From Ambrosia x helenae (Eukaryota > Streptophyta > Magnoliopsida > Asterales > Asteraceae), in contig JAUTDX010007468.1 in assembly GCA_030844895.1 (NCBI GenBank), positions 39,808 through 103,807 of the forward strand: a stretch of 64,000 nt of DNA. Reading direction: 5' to 3'. A program made the translations under genes and the position numbers. The notes beneath the pieces are model-generated. The model ran no database searches. It saw only the letters and a program-made list of their open reading frames with translations, and had not been told where the DNA came from. This document shows positions 23,266 to 34,585 of the stretch, piece by piece. The stretch's first letter is position 1. Every line of letters begins with the position of its first letter.

Positions 23266-23670
23266 TTAATGGCCAAAATTGGCCAGATTTGCTACATCAT
23301 CCCAAAATCGAAACTTTTTACATCCGGGTCCTTCTGTTTTACATTTTGTTGCCAAATTCGCCCCTGACTCTAAAGCCAGTTAGCTACCGCCGTTAACTCT
23401 GGGGGTATTTTTGTCTTTTTGGCTGCCCCCTTTTTAAAACCCAATTTAAACAGAGCCATTCATACCCTCATAAGACAAAAATACCCAAATGTAAAAAGGG
23501 GGTAGCTAAAAAGACAAAAATACCTCCAGAGTTAACGACAATAGTTAACTGGGTTTAGCGTCAGGAACGAATTTGGAAACAAAATGTAAAACATAAGGAT
23601 CCATGTGAGTTTCGATTTTGGATTGATGTAGCAAAACTGGCCAAGCCTCAAGGACGATTTTAGTCATTAA
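23266..23670. mobile_element. Foldback MITE, about 400 bp
   Basis: The two halves are inverted copies of each other. The outer blocks GCTACATCATCCCAAAATCG and the complement of CGATTTTGGATTGATGTAGC match, as do inner blocks such as GTATTTTTGTCTTTTTGGC against AAAAAGACAAAAATACC, with a short loop near 23450. The left end has lost about 14 bp relative to the right. No certain target duplication; the outer TTAATGRCYAAAAT ends resemble Mutator-like MITEs. Confidence 0.65.
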
Positions 23671-23764
23671 CTCATTAATAATAACACAATGTAATTAGTT
23701 AAACTTTTTTGTGAGACTTTCATATTGTTCAGGTTAATAAATAAAATAAACCAATCAACACTAA

Positions 23765-24468
23765 TCAATTTTTGTTCATCCCCGTCGGCAATTGATCCTC
23801 TTGCAATCCAAGAAAGAATTGCATTTCTCCCATAGAGCTCATCTCAAATTTCTTCTGCCTAACCTTTTCAAATTCCTTGCATAAAGATTCATTAGTACAT
23901 CCAAAAATAATATCATCAACATAAATCTGTACTAGAAGCAAGTCACCCTTAGCTCGTTTCGTGAACAGGGTACAGTCAACTAGTACTCTCTTGAATCCTT
24001 TGGATTGAAGATATGTGTTGAGCTCCTCGTACCACTGTCTCGGGGCTTGGTGCAAACCATACAACGCTTTGTTTAGCTTGTAAACCTTATCCCGGTGGAT
24101 AGGATCCTCAAAACCCGGTGGTTGCCCAACATAAACTTCTTCCTTTACCACACGTAGAGAAAAGCACTCTTAACGTCCATTTGATACACCTTAAATTTCA
24201 TATATGATGCATACGTAAGAAACATTCGGATTGCTTCAATGCGTGCGACCGGTGCATAGACTTCATGGTAGTCAATTCCCTCCGTTTGACGAAAGCCTTG
24301 TACTACCAATCGAGTTTTGTTCCGTACAATCACTCCTCTATCATCTTTCTTGAACTTAAACACCCAATTGGTACCAATCTTCTTTCTATCTGGTGGTAAA
24401 TCTGTTAACGTCCAGACTCCTAACTTCTGAAATTGTTGTAACTCTTGATGCATCGCATCCACCCACAA
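23765..24468 (-). pseudogene. Ty1/copia reverse-transcriptase fragment, frameshifted
   Basis: Two minus-strand frames join into one reverse transcriptase region. The first (24468-24145) carries WVDAMHQELQQFQK, IGTNWVFKFK and YAPVARIEAIR, and ends in MDVKSAFLY with a frameshift. The second (24151-23765) carries EEVYVGQPPGFEDP, ALYGLHQAPRQWY and the catalytic IYVDDIIFG, then runs out after FFLGLQ. Integrase, RNase H and the proper element borders are missing, so this is a dead fragment. It is a different copia lineage from the one at 1-1336, judging by PPGFEDP and VDDIIFG. Confidence 0.9.
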
Positions 24469-24469
24469 A

Positions 24470-25028
24470 GATCACACAAGTATAAGCAAATCATTTGCGG
24501 AAACCCTAATTCACATGCAAAATGATAATAATCAAGATCAGAACACGTCAAGATCCATTTTCAATTCGATTTTCATTAATATAAAAGTGATAATCCTTAC
24601 AATGATCAATACTAATGAAAATACACCTTTAGATAACTTTCTAGACACACCTTAGAATACACACACAGACTCTCTAGACAAAATGACCGAATGTTGAGTT
24701 GCAAAACAACTTCAACATATATATAGACATCACATTCGACCACTTCATCGTTCGAATGGACTGGTTCGACCCTTTGTGGGCTCGAACCAAAAACCATAAG
24801 AAACTAAACATTCATTCGACCAAACAAAACTACATTCAACCCTAGTATAAACTTCATTCGACCTCCCGTAAGGTCGAATGAGCCTTCCAAAACTTCAATA
24901 TCTTCAAAACTTCGGCAATCTTTGTACAATCCGAAAGCGTTAGCCACAATATGCACTTACAAATATTTCAAGCCTTGAAACCCCGAAGACATGTGAACCA
25001 TCACCTACTCTTGTTTGTTGTCGCAACA
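24470..25028 (-). repeat. Probable copia LTR joined directly to the pol fragment
   Basis: On the minus strand the block begins TGTTGCGACAACAAAC and contains a TATA-like TCTATATATATG followed by a likely transcript-start region. It runs straight into the pol fragment at about 24469 with no primer-binding site or gag between, so a large internal deletion joined LTR to RT. Neither the CA end nor a target duplication is visible. Confidence 0.5.
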
Positions 25029-25258
25029 GTTAGTAAGATTGTAGTTTACGTATAATAACAAATGGAAACGATTTAAACAAAACCTTTATTTGTCGGGACA
25101 AAATGAAGATGAAACTAACAATTAGATAAACAAGTATAAACCAAAAAAAGTTTGTAGCCCAACAATATTTGATATTGCATCAGTGTCTCTCTCCTAAGTG
25201 ATTAGGAGGATCACTAGAGACAAGTGTTATCTTATGGGAATAGGTGTAGTTTGCGTTA
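25029..25258. other. Short intergenic stretch, nothing recognised
   Basis: AT-rich. It contains the inverted pair CTCTCTCCTAAGTGATTAGG. It ends at a (TA)10 run that starts the TA-targeted mosaic. Confidence 0.4.
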
Positions 25259-25279
25259 ATATATATATATATATATATA

Positions 25280-25605
25280 GGATTCGGTTCTAATGACAAC
25301 TAGGCTGAGTTGTGAAAACCGTAAGAACTTCGACGTAAAATGCGAATTTTAAATTTTTTTTTACACACTGATGTAAAAACGGCCAACTAAGAAATATAAA
25401 AAAACGAAAAAAAATATATTTACGTCGTCCTTACACCTGTGTAACAAAATGAGTGCACCGGGTAACAAAAATAGTATTTTATTTAATATTTTATTATGGT
25501 TTAAATACAACCAAAACTCAATTATCCAACTAAGTAAATGTGTGGCTATAAAGTGACTTACTATGGTTCTCACAACTCAATCTAGTTATCATTTTATCCT
25601 AACCC
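25280..25605. mobile_element. (TA)n-inserted MITE, family M (copy 1)
   Basis: It starts GGATTCGGTTCTAATGACAA after a (TA) run at 25259-25279 and ends at ..CCTAACCC before TATAAATATAT. The ends are imperfect inverted repeats of about 50 bp (AGTTGTGARAACC on both). It contains the family core CGACGTAAAATG, TTTACACYRGTGTAA-like dyads and TATAAAGTGA. Homologous to 37126-37450 and 37500-37825. Non-coding. Confidence 0.75.
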
Positions 25606-28054
25606 TATAAATATATTTGAGAAAACCTGGAAACTCTATGTGAACCATTAATTAAGTGTAATCAATGATTGTTGTTTAAACTAATGACTTTAAGATTAAA
25701 ATATTATTATTGGAGTAAAGGGGTAATTTAACCCACATTCTCTCTTAATCATTTCAAGCGCTCTCTCTCTCTCTCTTTCAACCTTTGTCACATAAACATT
25801 CTCTCTCTAACTTTTTATCTTTCACCAAAATTCTCTTTTCACCTTTTTCTTTCACATATCTTCTCTCTCTTATTTTTCTTTCTACAAGTTTACCCCTTTA
25901 TTTTTTGTGAGAGTTTTTTAATTTAGAAAATTATTGAATATTTATTTTTTTAATAATTTAATTCATCAGGTATTTAGTGGTTACATATGTAACCCGTAAG
26001 ATATTTATACAAATTCAATTTGTCGGGTATCTAATGATTCAATGCATCATGAATTTATACAAATTCAATGCAATTAACAATGAATGTAACAACGTGTTTT
26101 CATACAATCTAAACAATTGAAAAAATGATACCAAAACAAACGAAACTTAATAAACTACATTAACGTCTATTTTTTAATCAGGTTTTATTTCTTGAAACAT
26201 AAAATATCTAACTATGTTTCATTCTTCATACTCATCTTCATCTTTAACACAAATATCTCTTTACTTACAAAGAAAATAAATTGATCAATTCCATATTCGA
26301 ACATTTTACGTATGTAGCTGAGTTGTCAATTCTATCAAACTTAACCTTCAGGGAATGTCATATAACTGCCAAGATGTGTAACATATGCAAAATAGTTCCG
26401 GTGTAACACATGAAATAAATGTTGCATGCATTTTCATTCATGATAACGTGACTTATGTTTTGATTAACATATGTAACTGGTTTCGAAAATAGCAGGTGTA
26501 GCTTATGTTATTAGTGAGTAAAGATTGATATTTCAATATGAAAGTCAAAAATCCACCTTTGTAACATACTAAACAAGTTGACTAATATATAATTTGGGGA
26601 TATAATATAAACACTGCCAACATTACATTTTTTTTTTGAAGAGAGAATTTCATTAACACCAAAAGCAAACTATCACTAAGACGGAGATAACAAGCGAAAA
26701 CCATAACATTAAAAAACGATTACATCAAATCAAATATAGACCATCTAGCCCAATCCACTACGTCATCTTTGAACCTATGTTTATACCAAAGGAAAGCCAA
26801 AGTCTTGATATCCGTCACTATCTTCACAACCGTCGAGTCCACACTAGAGAACACCTTTTCATTTTCTTATGTAAACAAAAAAAAACATTTGTGTTAACAT
26901 ATGAAAACAGATCATATGTAGTGAAGGACAAAATCCAACCTTTGTAACATATGAAAATAAGTTAATTCATATTTAGAGTGAAGCTGTAATAAAAAACAAC
27001 ACCAGCAAAATTAACATATGAAACTGGTTGTCTTTATTAAAACTAATAAAACGTACAACTATTCAAGACCACGTGTTAACATATTTGTCACTTTACCGGT
27101 TTCATATGTTAATTTTACAAAAGACAAAATTCAGCTAAAAACCCTGAAAAAATATAAAGTTTAAAACTATACCATATGAAATTATCTTTCACAGCCCTCA
27201 TTCTAATTCATTTTCATGACATTATAATTAATACATTAAGCACAATTACCAACAACCTACACTACAGTTTGTTGGAAATAATAATAATAATATAGACAAT
27301 ATAGAAATGAAAAAAATAGCAGAATGTCAGAACAAGAGCTTTTATTAAAAACAAGGGTTTTTTATTAAGTAGTTGCATACGTAAAAATGAAACCTGACTA
27401 GATATGTAATATACGAAAAACTTTTTGTATGTTACGACGGTAAAATGTGTAGCAATCTATGATAGTATAGAAACTTGAAAAAAATCAAGAATTTAATATG
27501 AAAAACAAAAACTCACTCGTTGTACCATATGAAACAGATTAATTGATACCTAAAAGTCGTGGGTACAACAAAAATAACACTAGTGTTACATATGAAACGT
27601 ATTCGTATGCAACAAAAAAACGTTTGTATTAACATATGAAATAAGTCATCTTTAGTGAAATATAAAACAGAAAAACAACTACATCAACACAAAAACAAAA
27701 ATAGAATAACATCTAAATCAACACAAAATTTGAAACATATACCATAACAATTATCGATTTTCAAACTAACTATCTACCATCAAATGTGACGCCCAAATCT
27801 AAACAAAAAATAGAAAAACTAACACAAAACCCCCAAAACTAATTATATACCATCAATTCAATAGAATTATTACAAGTATAAATAATTGAGACATCAATTT
27901 TAAAAATACATGCTAGAATACTTATAAAATCAGCATTTATGCATAGTTTTATGAAACCACATCAATAATTCATAAAATTGCAATATCTAAAATGAAATGA
28001 TGCATTTATGAACTCATTAATTTTTTTATTCTTTTCTAGATCTGAGAATATAGG
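25606..28054. mobile_element. Left part of a (TA)n-type element rich in TAACATATGAAAC motifs
   Basis: After TATAAATATAT the sequence TGAGAAAACCTGGAAACTC resembles the inverted right end of the element at 34586-37012. Next comes a CT-rich block (25735-25880). From 26340 to 27660 the palindrome-like motif TAACATATG(T/A)AAC recurs at least ten times (for example near 26462, 26471, 26901, 26945, 27010, 27583 and 27632). A LINE-like poly-T end sits at 26630. The element is interrupted at 28054 by the LTR insertion; its right end may lie near 34537 but is not proven. Confidence 0.45.
26629..26860 (-). mobile_element. Possible truncated LINE 3' end
   Basis: A poly-T run (26629-26638) followed by GAAGAGAGAATTTCATTAAC resembles the complement of a plant LINE tail (like the one at 9929-10170). 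No target duplication found. Confidence 0.4.
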
Positions 28055-29224
28055 TGTGACACCCGACAAACTCAGGTTAATACTTTTATCAAACGCATAA
28101 GTCTACCTTAGAAAAACATTCTTTAAACGTACTTAACTGGGTTAGTTGAGTCGGTTTGCTGATTCGAGGAATTACTGGGGGTTGGTTTTACACATGCATT
28201 AGTTAAAGTTTGGCGATTCGGAGGATCTTCGGGTAAACACACGCACACGGGTCTCGTATCCCGTCCGTTGGTAAAACAATAATGCAATATGGGTAACTTG
28301 TTGATAATTACGTGTTATGCGATCATTGGTAACTTAGGAATACATGTTTATGTGAAATTATATGATTACACGTGTTTCGGATGCAAAGTTGGGAGACGGG
28401 GGCGAAAGGGGGCGAAGGGATGGACCCCTTTGCCTGCCAATGAGCCATTTGCAAACCCTAACTCACCCCCAAGTGCTCTTTCTCGACCAATACCTTTTTG
28501 CCTACAAATCACCCATTTCTAACCTAAAAACACCTACAAATCCATAACAAGGCTTAGATCTAAGGTGTGTATTATATTCAACATCTTTTCCTTTCATTTT
28601 AACATTGTTGTCATAAACCCTTAATGTCCAGATCTGATTTCAAAGTGTTTTCATAAGCAAAATTATTTCTTAAAATTTTCTAAACAAGATCTAAACCATG
28701 TAATGAGTTTTATGACAAAAACCCAAGTTTTCAAAGATGTTGGTGATCTAGAAATTAGGGCTTTTGTGCTATATGTTATTGTGATGATGATATGATGATT
28801 ATTGATATCTTAAAATCATGTTTAGGTTGTGTTTGTTTGGATTATGAGGTTTTATGAACATTAGGGCTATTTTGGAAATTTTGATGCTTTTGGTGATTGT
28901 TATGGATGATAAGATGATTAGGTTATGTGTAGAATCATGATAGGAAGTTGTGGAATGAATTAGACATGATTGTAAACGTAATTATGTGTTTTAATTGGGG
29001 ATTTTGCTGTTTATGGTAAAGAACACATTCATGATTTAATGTTTCCATAATATTTGCTAAATTGGTAAAACTTGCTAAATTCGCTCAAAACTTGTTTTAT
29101 CTATATGCTAAGTGATGTAACATGATAAAGATAGGCTAGGGATTGGGTTGGTAGTGGTCTCCTACGTTTGAGCAAGCTTCGGGTCGATTCGAGGGGTTTC
29201 AGAAGACAAAAGTGCTGCAACTGC

Positions 29225-29500
29225 TGTAGGGAGCGAAAGGATTACCCATTCGCCTGCCCATAGGGGCGAAGGGCTCACCTCTGCATCCAAATGAGACCTC
29301 TTCGCCTTAAATGAAACTCCTTCGCCTAAATGATGACCCCTTCTCCTAACTTGTGACCCCTTCGTGTGGAACATCACCCCTTCTCCTAGTATGTGACCCC
29401 TTATCCGAAGATGTTGATCCCTTCGCCTATTATCATGAACCCTTCGTATGAAATGTGAACCCTTCACCTATTATTATGACCCCTTCATCTGTAACATGCT
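29225..29500. repeat. Degenerate minisatellite with CCCCTTCGCCTA core
   Basis: About ten imperfect units of 25-30 bp, each with (A/G)ACCCCTTC(G/T)CCTA or a variant (near 29277, 29309, 29335, 29352, 29377, 29394 and 29420-29490). It lies inside the outer LTR, just before the nested LTR. The minus-strand open frame over it is an artefact. Confidence 0.7.
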
Positions 29501-29548
29501 GATATGACCCGTTATGTGCAAATTTACGTGCTTTTTCATGTACGGTTA

Positions 29549-31226
29549 TGTAATACCCGAAAATTGAAATGATAATATTAAAAAAAAATATATAAATAAT
29601 ATATGATAGACCAAAAAAAAAAAATATATCTCTGATTACTTTAGAAGATGATAATCCTTGATAATAATAAAACTATTTTATTCTTTCTTTTGCTTTCAAA
29701 TTGACGTATACTTTACTTCATTCATATCACACACATTTCAAACTCCAAAAGCCTTATCGGTGTCAAACGAATCAACCGAAGATTATGGAATGATAAACCT
29801 GTTTCACCGATATTTATAACCCTTGCAGCCTCATTTCTCAATCGCTTTTGACTATAATAGTATTCTGTTGAGTTTGAATTTCGATAGCTACGTACCGCTG
29901 CACGATCATTCGCCATAAACTAGCCACGACAATCGTTCTTGAGTAATCGTAACCGGACGATTCGGGTCCGCGATCCAGCTCTGCCTCCTAATCCATTCTT
30001 GTCATTCTTATTTGTGAGGCTTACCTAATTGTTGAGGACGTTTTGTTGGTTTTGCTTGCTTTGCTAATAAGGTACGGATTCTGTTTTTCTTTTAATCATA
30101 GTATAACTTTTGTTTCCTTCCATGTGTATGGGTTCGTTAGTCGTATCATCATAGTATGAAATTTATATCCGTTGCTTTGTAGTACGGACTTACGTCTATG
30201 TTTAGAGTCTGTTTTTCATCCTCTTATACGTATCATTGGTTTGTATTTGGTTCGTTATTTGGGTCGGTGTATTGGTCAATTTGTTGTTAGTGTGTCATAG
30301 CATGTCATACCTCTTACTTGTACTCATGGTTGCATGTTCCAGTTATTGTCATTTTTAGTTTGCCTGTAATTATTTACATGGCCTTAGCTTTTGTACTCTG
30401 TCACCCGAGCAGTTTGTTTTGACTTGTCGTTGGGGCGTCAGCGACATGAACACTTTCCGTGACAGTGCGTAATCAAAATCACGGCGTCTCTAACATGGTC
30501 CCTTAGAGGCGTATGGATATATCCTAGATCTGTTTCTGATTTCTGACTTCTGATATATGTTTGAGTTTGTTTTGTGGAGATTGGAATAATGGGTGTACGC
30601 CACGCTCACCATCTCATAGGTGCATGGACTAGCTAGCTATGTACCAGTTTGTAAGTTTGTTTTGGCTCGTGGGTGCTTCCGTTTGACGTGACTTAATTTA
30701 TTGTTATGAATAGTCACGTAGTTTGATGTATGTATCTGTTCTGATAAGTTTCTGATATTGTTCTTATATGCTTCGGTATGTGTTGATTATGTTCCGGTCA
30801 AGTATCAGGTTAAGTGTCAGATTATGTTCATCAATGGTTTCGATATGAGTTTGGTTTTGGGTTTGAAATAGAGTTCGTTTTGTGTTCGTATTCCCTTTCG
30901 TATGTCACTTCGGTCTTGGTTCTATTATGTCTTGCTTTTCCGCTGCGTTGAAGTTACTTGTACTGTTGATTCCTCCGTTACTGGGCAATTTTTGGCTCAG
31001 CCGTATTTTCTTTTGTTGTGTTGTCTTATTTTTTTCGCAGGAAATCTGGGAAGTTCGGGGATTTAGTGACGAGCGTTGAAAGAAGTTGGAAATCATGATT
31101 CATTAATTTAGTGCTACAATGTAATAAATGGTAATTAGGATCTTTTCGTTTTAATATTATGGATTGGTTTTGGATTTGATATCTGTAAGAGTGACACGTC
31201 AGCCTTAGCCGGGTTGGGGTGTGACA
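29549..31226 (+). mobile_element. Nested solo LTR, 1678 bp
   Basis: Termini TGTAATACCCGAAAATTG and GGTTGGGGTGTGACA with an exact 5-bp duplication GGTTA (29544-29548 and 31227-31231). It lies inside the larger LTR 28055-33948, so it is younger. No internal coding region remains. Confidence 0.85.
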
Positions 31227-32114
31227 GGTTACCTATTAACTCATATATGACTATTAGACTCATATTGTGGGTCACCAACGGATGTCAAGTCTTATGTGGT
31301 CGTGTCAAACGTCAAACATTCTTTTCAAACACAAATAATCTTGTTTTGGACAACCAAGGGTTATTGGACAAACGTATCATCGGTCAAACACTTATAGGCG
31401 TCTTGTGATAGGTTTTCAGTAATTGAAGACTATCATTAAACGTTTGGTTTTTATTACTTAAAGACACAACCTAAGGTGAGTTTTACAGTCCCACTTTTAC
31501 TGTTTTCCGTTAAGGGAGAAACATGCAGAATGAACTTTACTTACTTTAGACCACATTATTACATTATATCACATGGGTACTAAGCGACACTTCATCACTT
31601 AAGTCCTAAGTTTTGAACCATGAATATGTAGATACATAGCAGCAGGAAAAGTGTGAATAGATCTATTAGGCCCGGTAACCACACTCGGGTCGACTGGAGG
31701 TCGGACGGGTGCATATTTGTCCTATCTAACTTACAACATCGGGTGATGACCGGTGGCTGGTATTTAAGGCATTACTAACGTTCAACAATGGTTCATAACA
31801 CTTTAGTATCATATAACGATATCTAGTTAGCATTAAGTATAGATGTAAGGATCTGTTGGGTCTGGTTTACAAACGTTTACTTACTTTTATAAACATAAAA
31901 CTCTATGAACTTAACAGCACTGTATGTGTTGACTAACATAGTATGTTTTCTCAGGTCACTAAGATAGTTGCACGTGACTAGGATGCACAGAGTCACGCAA
32001 CATCCTTTTATTACATTTCCTCAACATAAACATTATTTTTGAACTACTTCACAAACATTGATGCATGAAGGTTTAAGCTGCATCTTTTGAACATGTTTTG
32101 GGTTGTAAACTTTT

Positions 32115-33768
32115 GACAAAATTGCAGAAAACGTCCTTTATGTTTACCCAAAATTGCAGGTTTAGTCCTTTAACTTTAAAAGTTGCAGGATACCTCCTTT
32201 ATCGAAGTTTTTGTTGCAGGAAACATCATTTACACTAACGCCGTTTGAAATTGTCGTTAGATGCCCCTCACATGCAATGCATGTGAGGGTATTTTCGTCA
32301 ATTTGTATTTAAAGGACCTTTTCTGCAATTAAAACAAAAATAACAACATAACAATAAAGGAGGGACTAAACTTGTCAAAGTTTGCAACTTGATTTTTGAT
32401 TTTTTTATTAACTCCTTTATAATTCAACACCGATCCTTCTCATTAATTCTCGTAACTTTCCAATCAAGATCCATCTCTCCAAATAAACTAAATCATCTAT
32501 CTTCTTCCTTCATCTCCCATGAATCTCCCTTCCTTATCTGCACTCTGGTCTACCTCCTTCAACTTCTGATTATTTTCCACACCATTAACAAGCTAAAGAC
32601 CAAAACCATCACCAGAGACGACGCAGCTATGGTGGCCGGATGAGAGAGCTACGCGACATCTTCCACAAGCTATTCGGTTTTTCCAGGCATCATCTTCAAC
32701 AAACCACTTCATCTCGTTCTTCAACAAGTATCTCCTTCCGGTTAGAGAGAGCTACGCGACGGGAAGAGGACCCCGGGTCACCCGACTATGGCCTCCCGAC
32801 GACATCCTTATTCCGGTTTTTCCAGGCATCATCTTCAAAAAACTCATTCTCTGTCCAGTTGTCGATACAGAGAAAAGAACATGTTCGATCGGTAGGTTAT
32901 AAGGCCTGATGACAGTTGATTATTATTTGGAACTTATTGGGGATGGAGAGGACAAGGACGCCGGAGAAGAAAGAGGGAGACGGCGGCGGCGGTTCCGGCA
33001 GCCGGTCACCATCACGGTGACCTTCTATTGGCTCTCCTTAGAACACCATGTTTCATTGATTTTTTTCATCTCCCAAGCTTCAAACGTTTGCGGTTTGCTT
33101 GTTCTTTCAATTCTAATGATCTAGGATATGGGTTTTGTAAGATTTATGTTTTCGTCTGTTCAAGGTTCAATTTTTATGGTTTTGGCATTATGTATGTTGA
33201 CTGATTTTATGATTATCTGTGCGGTTTGATTATTAACTAAACTAAAATTTTGAAAACAAGCCAACATCGAAGAACAAAAGTCGTATTTGGAATTGAAATG
33301 ATTGATTTCTTGATTAGGATATTGTTTTGTTCAAGATTCTTGCTTTTACGGTCTTGATTTGCGATATTACTCGTCGGAGTACTTGGCTGGAGTGTGGTCG
33401 CCGGCGGCGACCATCGCCGGAAAAACGAGTCTAAGAGAGAGAGGATGAGTTTGTTTTAAAAACTTCCAAACTTTCACAAGTTTAGTCCCTCCTTTATTGT
33501 TATGTTGTTATTTTTGTTTTAATTGCAGAAAAGGTCCTTTAAATACAAATTGACAAAAATACCCTCACATGCTTGGCATGTGAGGGTAACTTAACAGCAG
33601 AATTTAACACCGTTAGTGGTAAAGGTCGTTTTATGCAACCAAAAGTTCATTAAAGGATGTTTCCTGCAACAAAAACTTCGATAAAGGAGGTATCCTGCAA
33701 CTTTTAAAGTTAAAGGACTAAACCTGCAATTTTGGGTAAACATAATGGACGTTTTCTGCAATTTTGTC
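32115..33768. mobile_element. Mutator-like non-autonomous element, 1654 bp, exact 9-bp duplication
   Basis: Left end GACAAAATTGCAGAAAACGT, right end its inverted copy (ACGTTTTCTGCAATTTTGTC with one mismatch). The inverted repeats run about 260-280 bp, with matching internal blocks such as TTAAAGTTGCAGGATACCTC. It is flanked by an exact 9-bp duplication TAAACTTTT (32106-32114 and 33769-33777), the Mutator hallmark. The interior (about 32400-33470) is less AT-rich and looks like acquired sequence. Confidence 0.9.
32640..33124 (+). other. Probable captured sequence inside the Mutator-like element
   Basis: GC-richer interior with two abutting open frames: 89 codons at 32640-32909 and 71 codons at 32909-33124. 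The phrase FRFFQASSSKNSFS recalls FGFSRHHLQQTTSS earlier in the same frame, reflecting an internal duplication (TTTTTCCAGGCATCATCTTC at about 32678 and 32817). I recognise no domain. Could be a Pack-MULE fragment of an untranslated or coding region. Confidence 0.35.
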
Positions 33769-33953
33769 TAAACTTTTATAACTGCTTCTGTTGTACTTTG
33801 GTCGTCTAACTTTTAAACTGTTTGGTTTACTTTTATTACGTTTTTTTTCGTATCATATAGTTGTCGTTTATTATGACCGTTGACTTGGATCTTGGTATGT
33901 CACGTGACTCGCGGTAAAACACCGCAAGTGAAATTTGAGGGTGTGACAATAGG

Positions 33954-34535
33954 CATTCATGAAAACAACATTTTTAGTGTATGAAAATAAAAATATTATT
34001 TAAAGTGACAACAAAACAATAAATCTTGAAAAATGGTAAGTAAATTAATTACAATATAATGTCAAATATTCAAGAACAAAAACATGTGAATTTTTAGAGG
34101 CATGCCCATTGTCGCTACGATCACCACTACACCTTCAACACCATCTCCAACCACCGGATCTTGATTGAAAAAGATTTGTGTGTACATATATGAAGACACA
34201 ATCGAGATGTTCAAACCCCTGTCACACATCACCGTTGTCGGTCATCGTTGTCTCGTTACCTACACCGGTTATTGTCTTCTTCTTCTCTTGGGTGGTGGCA
34301 TCTGGTAGAGTGGTGGTTAGGCATCGCCCAACCTTTTCTTCATGGATGTGTATATATATGTGTGTGTGTGTGTGCGAGAGAGATATATAGATTTGAATTT
34401 TGTGGTGAATGAAGAAGAAATGAGAGGTAGATTGAGATTCAAAAGCTTTGAGTGTTTTGAAAAGACAACAATCATTGTCAAAAAGAAGAGAGAGTCATCA
34501 TACAAGATTACCATCCTACCCTTTTCATTATTTAA

Positions 34536-34536
<1 letters not shown>
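33954..34536. other. Continuation of the interrupted TA-type element, no gene
   Basis: AT-rich sequence with a short TG/GA tract (34355-34385), running to the (TA) tract at 34537. No coding support. Confidence 0.4.
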
Positions 34537-34569
<33 letters not shown>

Positions 34570-34585
34570 TATATATAGGTATATA
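34537..34585. repeat. (TA)n microsatellite, element junction
   Basis: An interrupted TA run that separates two neighbouring TA-targeted elements. Confidence 0.85.

Larger units (their letters stand above)
28055..33948 (+). mobile_element. Large solo LTR of a Ty3/gypsy-type element, interrupted by two insertions
   Basis: Termini TGTGACACCCGACAAAC and TTTGAGGGTGTGACA with an exact 5-bp target duplication ATAGG (28050-28054 and 33949-33953). Subtracting the nested solo LTR (29549-31226) and the Mutator-like element (32115-33768), each with its own duplication, leaves about 2.55 kb, a plausible single LTR. TGTRAYACCC...GGGTGTKACA ends are typical of large plant gypsy LTRs. No gag or pol is present. 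Open frames inside are not genes. Confidence 0.75.

Noticed and set aside
29162..29467. 101-codon frame with GEGV repeats
   Set aside because: Translation of a degenerate minisatellite within an LTR.
29225..29500. CRISPR-like repeat array
   Set aside because: Units are degenerate, spacers are not distinct, and this is a plant nuclear LTR.
25606..34536. One complete (TA)n element spanning 25.6-34.5 kb
   Set aside because: The left end looks right but the right end at 34537 does not match it as an inverted repeat, so I kept only the left part as a weak call.
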